NCBI GenBank assembly: GCA_020746105.1 | Contig: CM036618.1 | Coordinates: 47,026,514-47,090,513 of the forward strand | Source: Trogon surrucura | Taxonomy: Eukaryota > Chordata > Aves > Trogoniformes > Trogonidae | Length of the DNA stretch: 64,000 bases | Direction: 5' to 3' | Shown here: positions 45,501 through 56,883 of the stretch, one piece after another | How positions within the stretch are numbered: the first letter of the stretch is position 1 | How the letters are laid out: every line of letters starts with the position of its first letter | The notes under the pieces: generated by a model | The model's input: only the letters and a program-made list of their open reading frames with translations | Database searches by the model: none | Told to the model about the DNA's origin: nothing | Position numbers and translations under genes: made by a program

Positions 45501-48311
45501 GTGAGACTAAAAGGTAATAGAGAATATTATTGCAAGTTTTTAAAGATTTGGAAACACTCTTAAAGAGAAAATACCCAATTTAAGGGGTCATTTCAAGTAG
45601 TAAAGAAGATGAGAACATGAGTTGTAACTAATGGGAGAACCAAAAAAGGACTTTGAGGGAGTCAGACACTGTAGAACATCTATTCATCCCGGCTCTATAT
45701 TCAGTTCATCCTTAGTCAGCCTGCTGATCCTTTACAGCTTTGGCAGCAGTTACTGAACCCTGTGCGGAACTAGTGACTATGATGTTTTGGTAGCATCCTA
45801 TAAAGAGAAAAGAACCTATGAACTTCAAGAACTATGTAGTTCCAGCATAGGCACCCACCACCAGGAACTCTCTGTATTTCTTGAGGACAGTCAGCTCAAG
45901 CAACTGTGGGTACAAATGTTTCCTTTCTTTTTGACTTTTGATAGAACCAGGATGTAAAAACGTAAAGATACAGTAGAAGTTCACTACTGTTATTGAGGTT
46001 ACTTGTGGGTTTTCAGAGTCTGAAGTTTGGACTTTTTTTGTTTGTGTTGAATTGTACTAATTGCACCTTGTCTAATCCCGTAAAAATGCAGTCTTTGTCA
46101 CCAACAGCTGAATGGTCTGATGGTATAATTTTGCCCTTATTTCCCAGTGTGATTACCAAGTCAATAATGCTTACCTTCCCCAAGAGATTTCGGTTCTAGA
46201 TTTCCAATTCTTCACTTCCAGTTCTACAAAACAGTTTACTGATATATTAGAAAATGGCAAGCCCTATATATCAGTCAGTTATATGGCACTCTATAACCCC
46301 AAACTCAAACCCCCTGTGATTTACATTTAAATTAATATTTTATTTGACAGAGAGCTTAAGGAAACAGTCTCTGAAATCAAGCAAGTACTTAACCCTCCAG
46401 AAAGACTAACAAACTTTCCATCCCAGGAGTTTTCAAAACCTATATCTGTAAAACAAATCCAATAGTAAAGTGCAATCCATATGCGTGTCAAATCAGTAAG
46501 ATATTTGAGGCTCTGTGAGTGTAAAAACGTATCCATTGCTTTTGCCCTTTATACTGTACTGAAGAGGGAAGTAGTCTATAGTTGAACATGTTTGCTGAAG
46601 CACCCCAAATTTCCAGGTTCATTTCATATGAAAATGCTTCAGAAATGCACAGAGAGAAAGTCCCTTGGTTTGGAGATGTTGTGTGAGGAGGAGGAGGAGG
46701 AGAGTGTTCATTTGTTTGCATCCAGTGACATGAAGACAGTTCTCTCTTGCCTTCAGCTTCTCTAGGCTGGCTTTCTATTGTCACAAGTATGTAAATTTTC
46801 TGAATTGTCCCATGTTGGTTAGATTTACTTTCATAAACCATGGCAAGAAAGGGGAGTTCCCCAAAATAAAGATGGTTGCTTCTTCCCATCCTTACCAATG
46901 TGACTGGAAAGGAAGAGGGTCTCTGCTTGCTTAAGCATAGGAACTGTGAAGTCATAAATCTGCTGCACACTTTACTCACTGTACCAAACAGCTTGTGATT
47001 GTCCACTGTAAGTGATAACTAAAGGCAGCCTCCGAACCACAGACAACATGAAGACTAACACAGTTAGTTCAGCTGGAGATCTTCACTTGTTGGATGCAGT
47101 TTTGGAGAACTAGTGACAAGCAAAGTTAATTGTTTCTATAGTGGCATTTACCTAATGGAATTCTTTAGCTTCCTTGCTCCCCATTATCCCTCTCTCATGG
47201 TATTACTACTATACATATGCAGAAGATGTTTTGCAAAGGCATAGTACATTTTCAAGCAGCAGATTTACCATATGCATGCAGACTGCCTGTGATGCATAAG
47301 TACTAATACTTCCTTGCTGTGTGTGTATAATTAATCCATTATGACTGGGAAATGCAGTATGTGCTGTGTATGTACAGAATTGTTGTGTCATATTTCTGCA
47401 CTGATCTATTGTTTTTGGAAACCACTGGGTCCACTGGACAGTCACGATGCATTTTTTTCTCAGCATGCACAATAAAGATGGTGACCTTAGGAATAAGTAG
47501 ACCTACCACTAGCAATCCCCTTTTCTGAAAGCCTGTTAACATTTGAGGTACATACTTTGTTCTCAAAACCCTTGAGGAAACAACTTTGATAATGGCACCA
47601 ACAGCCTGAAGCTTGCATTTGACTGGTCAACTTAATGTAATTGTTAGAAACCCAGTTCATCAGTATGATCTTGCCAGAGAACAAGAGCAAACAACTTTAA
47701 TTTTGGCCTTGGACCTGAGTTCTGTACTGTGGGATCATGGTGTCAGGACAAACTTTTTATATAGCTCTATAAGTCTGTAGTCCCTCATGTGGTAATTCTG
47801 GCACCACTGGAAGCCTTCCCCCCTCCTCCAGATAGTATGGTTGCATCATTCTGCAAGAGTCCTCCTGCTCCAGAAAGGCTTGTGCACCTGCAAGAATAGG
47901 GAAGCATTTGGTATCTGCCACATCTGTCTTTAATATTTTATCCTTTGTCTCCATGTTGAGAGTTCTCTTGTAATATTTGTAAGGCATTCAGATCTCTTTC
48001 TGAGGAATTCACTGCACATGTCTGAATTGCATGAGGGGACAAAAAAGAAAAAAAGAGAGGCAGAAGAGGAGAGTATATCTGTGTGCAGTGTAGAACAGTC
48101 AGTTAGACCCACAACACACTGCAGGAGAAACCTACAAGACATTCTCTGTGCAGGATAGAAAGGTTGAGCAGTTCATCACAAATCTTCATAACTCTTTGAC
48201 CTCCCAACAAAAACAGTGTATGACATTTTGGCAAATCAGTGTTGAGAGTGGAGGCAAATTTACTTGATTTTGGCCTGTGAGACTGAAAGTTCCGATAGCG
48301 TGTGTGGACAG
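42573..48311. other. Unassigned AT-rich DNA
   Basis: No gene or RNA was recognised. The frame at 44401-44631 (76 codons, with DQDNPKRIKEILFNDKPQRA) has a protein-like composition but no known similarity and no obvious splice context. A GGA microsatellite lies at 46685-46702. Confidence 0.45.
46685..46702. repeat. GGA trinucleotide microsatellite
   Basis: About six GAG/GGA units in a row. It is a simple repeat. Confidence 0.85.
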
Positions 48312-48483
48312 AGAATCGTAGAATCACAGAATGTGTTGCATTGCTAGGGACCTCTAAAGGTCATCTAGTCCAACCTCCCCACAGTGAGCAGGGACATCTT
48401 TAACTAGATCAGGCTGCTCAGAGCCCCATCAAACCTGATCTTGAATGTCTCCAGGGATAAGGCCTCCACCACCTCTCTGGGAA
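48312..48483 (-). mobile_element. CR1 LINE 3' tail, minus strand
   Basis: On the plus strand the text runs GAATCGTAGAATCACAGAAT, GTCATCTAGTCCAACCTCCC, TTAACTAGATCAGGCTGCTC and CACCACCTCTCTGGGAAT. This is the reversed CR1 3' UTR and the end of ORF2. The subfamily (CAACATGATCTAGTT-type wording on the minus strand) resembles the older CR1 that ends near 18.0 kb (GATCTAGTTCAAGATGTCCC). It is heavily 5'-truncated, and no target duplication was found. Confidence 0.92.
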
Positions 48484-51400
48484 TCAGTCAATCCAGGCTA
48501 CGGGTCCAGCAAGACAACTGCTCTGTGCCAAATGTCAAAACTATTGTGAGCACCTAGACTGCAATGGAAACAGGGTCAACACCGTCAAATACTTCGAAAC
48601 TTTCATTTGCAATTTATCTTCTCTCAGTTGTTTTCATCAAGTCTTTTGTTTCACAGCAAAACAACACACTTTTGGCTCTTCTATTTAAAATGCCTTAAAA
48701 TATTTAAAAATCCGTGAAGCTCTCAGCAACATAGAGACTAACTTGACTCTTGGATTCTGTTTTGTATAAGAACTGCAACATTTGGTGCTGTGACATCTTT
48801 TGCCCATTCCTGGTCCAACATTGTATAGCATTGGCAAAAAAAAAAAAAAAGCAGCTATATTTCTATTTTGGTGTTTAACTGATAATGTAATGAATGTATT
48901 AAAGAAAAAAGGTGGCAAGAGAACTCTGACTTGGAAGCCTTGGGAGCCTAAATGTCTGCTTCCAAATTCCGCTATTGATCTGATGCACAGACTTTCTGTC
49001 TCTCTCACGCACACATGCACAGGCACAGAGACATATGCACATACTCCCTAGTATCTGTGATGAGACAGCAATCTCTTCCAGTCTTGCCAGAGGACTTCTT
49101 GTGTTTCTCTTAACACCAATGTAAAGTAGTCAGAGCTATATGAAGAAAGATTCTCAGGTATTTTCATGTTTTGTTTCACTGCACTTTTGAAAGATCTTTA
49201 CTCTTCAGAAGAGCTGTTCAAATTCTAGAGCGAGTTGATGATGGCTGAGCTAGCTATGTTTCTTTCTCTCAACACATGGAGAAGCACTACACAGCTTTTC
49301 CTTTATGTTTTCTAGTCCACAAGACTTACGACAAAATAATAAATTATTGTCCTTAGTAATGGCAGCATACATACATGCTTAAAAAGTTTATTACTAGTCT
49401 AGTGGTAGGTGTGATTGTTCTCGTTCCTCAGAATGCAGAAGAAAATAGACACCTTCACTGATGCTCACATAACAATAAAAATTTGATTAGGTGAAGTTGT
49501 TGACAGGATGAGGATTCACATCGAGCTGGTGGGCAAAATTACTACCTTCAGGTAAACCCTCCCACCTTGGCATGGATGGCTGTTAGTAAAATGCTCTCTG
49601 ATCTGTTTGACTTATCATGCCAGACTGTAAACTCCAGCAGTTCAGGAGTTGCTTTAGAAGAGTATTTGTAGTTCAGGCAGTTGGAGGGGAATGCACAACA
49701 AAATGGATTAAGCTTGCCAGCTATCCCCGACTTAGAAGTGCGTGGCAGATAAAACTAATTCATTCTCTTCCTCAGTGCTTAAGTGATACAGAATATTTAT
49801 CTCCATTTAAACACATCAGATTTAAATATATCATTTAAATATGTCAGATAAAATCAATTTATCTGATTTTTGCAGAAGTCTCAGATGTCTCCTTCATAAA
49901 TATAGGCTTTAAATGGTAATAATTTAGTTAAAGTGACAGATTTATCCTGAAATATGGTCACTGGTCTTTCATGGAGTAAGAGGTTTTGTAAGATTTCAGC
50001 AACTATAGACACATTATGAGACTGAAACTCTACTTACGCAACAGCATTAATGGCATAATGAAGTTGTCTAGCTGAAATCAGTGGGATTACTAGTGTTTTT
50101 AAATGAACAAGTAGTGACGAGTTTGACGCAGAGCACTAAAATTTAGAGTGAGCATTTAGTTGATTTTTGACTAAGTCCTTAAGTGCTTTACTAAACAAGA
50201 GGTTTTAGCATTCCTGTGCTAAGTGGAGAAAAGAAACGATTTCTTTGAAAAGGATTGGAGAAAGCATTGGGATACTGTAAAGGGGGCCAACATAAGCTGT
50301 ATACCAGCTGTAAACAAGTTAACTTCTCTGATCCCACTGCCAGAAAAAGGGTTAGAAGAGGGTTAAATAAACATTAGAGGCATTAAACAAAAAAAGAATT
50401 TACAAGAAGGACACCAAGAGATTGGGTAGACTGCTTGACAACCACATCATTCTCCAGTGCAAACCTGTGAGATAATAAACCCTCCTCTCTTTTGTATATA
50501 GATAGATATATAAACGACTCTTTCGAGAATTCTGTGTCAGCAGTCTCTAAAACCAATTTTTAAAGCTTTTCTCCTTCCCTTTCTCCCACCTTTTCTCTTC
50601 CTCATCTCACTACCTATAACCTGGTTTGTAACTCAGAAATAACCACCTGCTGCTATTAAATTCTTACTTGTCATCATGCTCCAGTATTGATAACTCATTG
50701 GGACATCATTATTGACATTCCATACCTATTTTTGCCCCATCTTGTTCATGCTTTGCAAAGTGTTCATCTAACTTGTGATTTTCCTATTGCATCTGCAGTC
50801 CAACCCACTTTATTGAGAAGCGAGCCTTGCCAAAATCTTGTCTGTACATGAAAAATTGCTTCCATAAAGTCTGAAATAATTACCAGCTGTGTCTTCTGAA
50901 ATTCACACAGGCTACTATTCATCATTACTCAAGCTGGACTTTGGATTCTTGTACTTTGTGTTTTTATACCAAACTTATCTACTTTTCTAAGTCTGTAAAA
51001 GTTCAGCTTCTTTTGCAAGTCATTGGATATTTTGAAAATGGTGAAAATCAAACAATTGTTTTAGAAGTGAGTTCAATTAATTTGAGTTTACTGATCAAAA
51101 GCTACTGGTCTGGATACATACTTGTGGCATACAAATTCATTTAAACTTCTCGTATCCTCAAGTTACAGAACACAGTAGGGAACGTTCTCCAATTTCAACA
51201 GAAAACTAATATAACGTTCTTATTTTTACATATGTGTAAAAAGCTATTCAGATTGTGTATGAAATGAAGCAGATAGGTACTTCGCTTCATTTCTACATAC
51301 GAATGTGCATTCACCATTTAATACAAACAAAGCTTATAATATTTGGTAGATAATCTTAAATGAGTTGGATAAAAATTTCTCAGCCATTTATCTTAGAATT

Positions 51401-51526
51401 GCTGCTTGCAATTTTTGAATCATCAGATTCTCCCTTCCCAGATAGGATGCACTTCCAGTCTTCTAAGAACACATTTGCTATAAGTCATTGCAGAGTGATT
51501 TACAGTCATAAATACATACATACACG

Positions 51527-51541
51527 TATATATATATATAA
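51527..51541. repeat. TA dinucleotide microsatellite
   Basis: About seven TA units directly following an ATAC/ACAT-rich patch. It is a simple repeat. Confidence 0.8.
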
Positions 51542-52420
51542 AACTTCCCTCAGAGAACAAATGGAAAACAAATGTGGAAATAACAAAAAATTATAAGTTA
51601 CGAAATACAGAAAATTGATAAGGGAGGCTGTAGATCTCAGGAAGCATATATAGTCAGCAGAGTTCTCAGGAGGGAAGGAGTTGGGATATGAGTTGAAAGG
51701 GCCATGAAAGGTGAAACAAAGTTCTGCAGTTCATTAAAGGAGATAAGGGGCACTGACCATAGGGGAAAAAACTGCTGCTGAGATTTCAATTACTGCAGGT
51801 TCGTCTTTAACTTTGTAGAAAACAAAAGTCTGTCTAGATTTGCCTTTGCAATGCGGTTCTTCCTGTTCATTCTTAACATTAAGCTTGAAAAGGTCTAGTC
51901 CTCAGGGAGCCCACTGCTCCCAGAAGGGAGAGCCACCAGTCTCTGACACAACTCAGACAAGCAGGTATGAAAGGCAGAGTAGGTCCACAAGTTCTGTACA
52001 GGCTTGAAGGATGCTCCCAGCGGAACTGAAGATAGATGAGGATATACTACAGGAAGAAAACATCTATGTCAAAACGCTTGAACTATTAATTCTGGGAAGT
52101 GTAATTTTATGTCTTTCATGAATTTACAGAGACACAGATAGATGGATTAAAATAGTATATCATCATTATCACCATCATTATAGTTATGTAATAAAAATGG
52201 CAAGTATAGCAAAAGGGACCTGTGAATAACTCAGTTTTAAAGGGATTTACTTTTCTCCTCTTCAGACACTTGTGTAAAGAGCAGAAAAGGAACTGCATTT
52301 ATTGGGCTCTGATATTTTTTTGGAGCTATATAAACCCAGATATATAAAGTGCATCTCAGCTGCTAACAACAACAGTTTGAAAACCAGAGGGATTATCTTA
52401 TCTTATAACTAACTTTGGAG

Positions 52421-52436
52421 ATTCTGTGATTCTGTG
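52421..52436 (+). mobile_element. Possible CR1 tail remnant (two octamers only)
   Basis: ATTCTGTGATTCTGTG is two perfect copies of the CR1 terminal octamer, with no CR1 3' UTR recognisable upstream. Extremely 5'-truncated CR1 insertions can leave little more than the tail. Chance is possible but unlikely for a 16-base match to the family terminus. Confidence 0.45.
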
Positions 52437-54043
52437 AAGAGCCTATTCAGCTTCGCATCCTTTTGCTTATGCTATGTTCCTTTACTCTTTTCTCCTAACA
52501 TCTGCTTTTTCCTTTAAAACTTGACTAGAGACCAGTTACCAAGTGACATGGGAAGATTTCCTTTCCCCGTAGCAGCATTACAACTCAAAGTGCATTAAAA
52601 ATGGGGAAGGTGTTCCAGTGCCCTTGCAGTATGGATATGAACAAAGATCTAAGGTGGAAAGCCTTTAGCATAGATCTGAATGTCTGAGATAAGTTTGTCT
52701 AGTTAAAAATAACTGAAGACATAATTAAAGAGGGATGTTTGCAGCAGATGTCTGCATTTCAGATGCCACTGGGGATGTTATGAAAATAGATGGTCAAAAC
52801 CTTCTTTATGGTTTCAAGTGAAACACTGGTAGTTTTTCAGTCAACTTTTCCAGTTCTCCCTTGGCTCTTTTTGGTTTTCTGCATATGAAACCAGCTGTGT
52901 GTTTCTTCCTATTCTTTTGAAAACTGAAAATTATTTGAGATGTTTTTATTTAAAAATTGTCCTCTCTTCTCCCAGCAGACGGTGATAATAATAAATTACA
53001 TTTTTTTTTGTCTAAAGGGTTAGACATCCCATGGATGTTTAGAATAAACTGATTTTATACTAAAAGATGTCATACCAGGAACATTTCAATAACTTGTGTA
53101 CCATAAAAATAGCAGTAGAGCTAATTTTCAGATATAAGACTAAACCAAGGCAAGACACACAAGAGTAAGTGTCTAGGGGACACAAATACCTCTAAAATCT
53201 TACACTTGTTTTCTGCTGCCGGAGAAAATCTTTCTTTGATGTTATTCAGCAGCATGAAGAACTGTAGGAAAAAATCACCATCATAAAATTGACAAGTGTC
53301 TCAGCTGTATAACAAAGAATACAAGGGTATGTTCCACACCTGTAATTTTCAGTCATAGAGATTTTAATCATATAATTTTAAATTGTTTTGCTTTTTAGAA
53401 AAAAGAGATTTCAAATCTGCTTAGTTAAGGCTGCTATGCAGGCTTGTATAATATATCCTTCAAATTTTTTACATCGACCCAGGTCAGTGATTTGCTCTTT
53501 GAAGCTGAAGATGTCTTCAATGCAAGTGTTCAAAAGAATTGTTCTTATAGAGATGTCTATTTTAGAGAAAGCAGGATGCATTGTTACCAGATTTATGCTT
53601 TATTGCAATACAGATTTGTCCAAAGGTATGCCACCAATTTTAAAGCACATTGCGGGAGAAGTTGTAGCAGATCCTGAAATTCCTTCAACGGGGTTATTTT
53701 TTCCTTTTTCTCAACATTAACCTTGATCTGGCATTTGTTTAGTCTAGATCACAGTATAATTTCATTTGAAAATTGAAAATATGTGTTCATATCTCTGTAT
53801 GATGCCCTGTTTTTTTCTTGGGTGAATAAGGAGATTTCCAGACAAGCTATCACAGTTTGTAGCAGAATGAATTAAGAAACGGTGACCCTCCAGTTTACCT
53901 TCCTTTGCAGAGTGAGAAGAAGCAGATATGTGCAAATGCTTAATGCTCCGTGGCTCTCAGCCTGACAGTTATGTGAGATTGGTTCCAATGTGAGATGTCA
54001 GAATGGTTCCAAAGACCATTTACCAGTATGGAGATAGGCACTT

Positions 54044-54064
54044 TATATATATATATATATATAA
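54044..54064. repeat. TA dinucleotide microsatellite
   Basis: Ten TA units in a row. It is a simple repeat, likely variable between individuals. Confidence 0.9.
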
Positions 54065-55122
54065 AGCTTTGGAAAACTAGGAAGTGTGGCAGTAGGTGAG
54101 TGAACACAGGTCTGGTTTTGCTGAGGAAAAAATCTCTGGCAGAATATTAGCAGATACTACCTTTGAGGATCTGTTTTAGTTAGCCTGACTCCATCAGCTG
54201 GCACTTGAAGTGCTTGAGAAATTTTAGCTGCCAAAGTAAATATCAAAAAATGAGGATAAACAAAGCCTCAATTATCATAACAAGATCTTTCATTTACCTA
54301 CAGAGGTTTGACACATGGAGTTCCCACAGCTTTCCTGAAAGTAGTGCTGTTGGCTTTTGTGGGTGGAGGAATGCACTCAGATGGTTATTGCTCTATTGAT
54401 ATATGGATTATGCTTTCTCCAGTCAGACCACAATCCCGAATAGGAAAAATTTCGATCTCTTTTTACATTCAGAGCTTGATTTATTTTTTTTTAAATTGTT
54501 TTATTGAATTATCAGAAAAGGAAACAAGTATCATCTTCCTAACTTCCAATATTTTGTCTTGCATGTGATTGTCACATGTTGTCTATGCTATTTATGTTAA
54601 TACTTGTCAGTTATATAATAAAAGACTGTCTCACAGGGTCTGGTAGTTTTTTTACATGGATTGTGAGTTCAACTTCTAATCTCATACAGGTAAGAATCTT
54701 CAGACATAATGTTTTACTCGTGGAAAGTGCTGATTCAACAAAACTAAAAAAGATCTTGCAGTCACTTAATGATGGTATAAGAAATATGTCAGAGAAAATT
54801 TTTAGATATGCCGTTCCTGTTGGACAGAAGTTGCAACCTTCAGATGTTCCCTTCCTGACCAGAGGCCCTGCTTTTCCTATGATTATCTATATTGCTTTGA
54901 CGATTTACTTTGGCTAATGTTTTCAACAAATGAGAAACATTTATCACTGGACAAAACCAGTGGGTATCACCTGACCACATACATACTTTAATTCACTAGA
55001 CAGCTACATCTGATACTGTACATTCACTTCAGAGCAAGTGAAAAAAAAAGAAGAACCCTGTCCAGAACAAGATTAATCTCATCCAAAATAGATGTATGTA
55101 GGAATGATTACTCTGAAACTGC

Positions 55123-55172
55123 AGGTGCATCATACTTCAGACTGTGAAGGTGCATCATACTTCAGACTTTCT
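55123..55172 (+). repeat. 25-base tandem duplication
   Basis: AGGTGCATCATACTTCAGAC occurs at 55123 and again at 55148, with a period of 25 bases. The first 21 bases of the two units are identical, and the last four differ (GTGA... against TTCT...). It is a recent local duplication in otherwise unique DNA. Confidence 0.9.
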
Positions 55173-56343
55173 CCCATTCAAGAAGTTTTATGGCGCTTTA
55201 ATTACTATAAGTACCAAGTACTTACTGTTTTAATATTAGCAGTGACTGCAATCTCTATTTGTCCAGAAGGCAAGAGAACATATTCAAGAAGGAGTAAAAG
55301 TTTTCACAGCTAGTTTCTGCTTCTTCCTGATAACTTGCAGCATAAAATTCTCTGTATTCATTGATGTAAAGCCAAAAGGTATTTTAGATTATTTACTTCT
55401 ACCCTCTGTTACCTCACATGTCATTCAGCCTCATCTGGTCACTCCTGTGTTGAACACAGTAACTTGCATGTAATGTAAGGATATTTTTTGAAAGAAAATT
55501 TTAGGAAGGAGTCCAGTCTTAGTGAGGAGATAGACAACTGTCATATAGCACACTATGTGGAACAGAGCAGATCCTATCTGTGGAGAGAAGCTCTCCCTTT
55601 CAGTTATTCAAAATAATATATTATTTCCTTGCAAGAAAACAACTCTACTCCTAAAGCATGTTCCTGTGAAAGTTTCTTGCTGTATTTCTTGTACAATAAT
55701 ATACGAAAATAATAAGAAAAATCTGTCTTCTCAAGGTGCACTCTAAAAAATTAAGACAGAAAACATATCTTTTCATAGAAATTTGACAGCCTCTAGATAC
55801 TGAAAGAGGTATAAATACCTATATTTAAATCTATTGTTAATTTTAGCATATGCAGAGACACAGCAATATTTAAGAGCTGTAGAAAGCCACTGCAGTTATG
55901 ATACTAATGATAGAAAGCTGTTATGCAAAGGTTAACCTGTGCTTTTTGAGGCTCTCTGACTAGCTCGCATTTCCCATCTGACCTTGCAAATTTTGTTACT
56001 TATTCCCTTCACTGATGCACACTTTCTATTTCCTCCTTTCTTGAACTTGTTTGGAGTGGACCTATATGTTTCTAATCCCGAGCACAGAAAATCCACAGTT
56101 GCCAAATTCCTGTTCTTGTTATTCAGTCTTTTTGAATCTCTTTTATTCTCTTTACTGTATAGTAAATCTTGCCTGCTGGAATACTGTCTCTTCTAATCCC
56201 AACTGCTAAGTCCTCATTGCCAATTGCAGAGGTCTATCACCCTGGAAATTGTATTATTTTATACCAAATCTCTGATTTTTCTTGGGGTCTATGCAGTTGT
56301 TTCCATCCTGTGTTATTAAAATCAAAAAATAGTTAAATGGGTG

Positions 56344-56883
56344 TTGGGAGGTTATGTGGTCCAATCCTCCTGCTCAAGCCAGACCACCCAGAGCAGATTG
56401 GCTGGGACCATGTCCAGATGGTTTTTGAATATCTTGGAAGGTGAAGACTCCACACACTCTCTGGACAACCCGTGTCAGTGCTTGGTCACCCTCACAGTAA
56501 AAAAAAAAATATTTCTTGTTGTTCAGATGGAATCTTCTGTGTTCCAGTTTGTGCCCATTGCCTCTGGTCCTGTTACTGGGTACCTCTGAAAAAAGCCTGG
56601 CTCCATCTTCTTTACATTCTCCTTTCAGGTGTTTATATACACTGATCAGATCCTTCCTGAGCCTTTGCTTCTCCAGGGTGAACAGTCCCAGCTCTCAGCC
56701 TTTCCTCATACAGGTGACACTCCAGTCCCTTAGACATCTTTGTGGCCCTTCACTGGACCCTTTCCAGTATGTCAATGTCTCTCTTGTACTGAGGAGCCCA
56801 GAAATAGGCAACATACACTCCAGATGTGGCCTTAACAGTGCTGAATAGAGGAAGAATCACTTCCTCAACCTGCTGGCAACTCC
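56344..56883 (-). mobile_element. CR1 LINE, 5'- and 3'-eroded, minus strand
   Basis: On the plus strand the landmarks run GTGGTCCAATCCTCCTGCTC, TGAAGACTCCACACACTCTC, TGTGTTCCAGTTTGTGCCCA, TTTCCTCATACAGGTGACAC, ACTCCAGATGTGGCCTTAAC and end with CAACCTGCTGGCAACTCC. This is the reversed CR1 C-terminal ORF2 and 3' UTR. The terminal octamers are no longer visible and substitutions are dense, so it is an old copy. A short run of A near 56501-56511 has expanded inside it. The coding frame is broken, and its minus-strand protein is only recognisable in pieces. Confidence 0.92.

Larger units (their letters stand above)
48484..56343. other. Unassigned AT-rich DNA with simple repeats
   Basis: No gene is recognised in these 7.9 kb. 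Simple repeats include a 17-A run at about 48834-48850, TA repeats near 51527 and 54044, and a CAT/TTA-rich patch near 52160. Two overlapping plus-strand frames at 53388-53720 and 53444-53677 are long for AT-rich sequence but match nothing known. A tail-only CR1 trace lies at 52421 and a 25-base tandem duplication at 55123. Confidence 0.45.
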
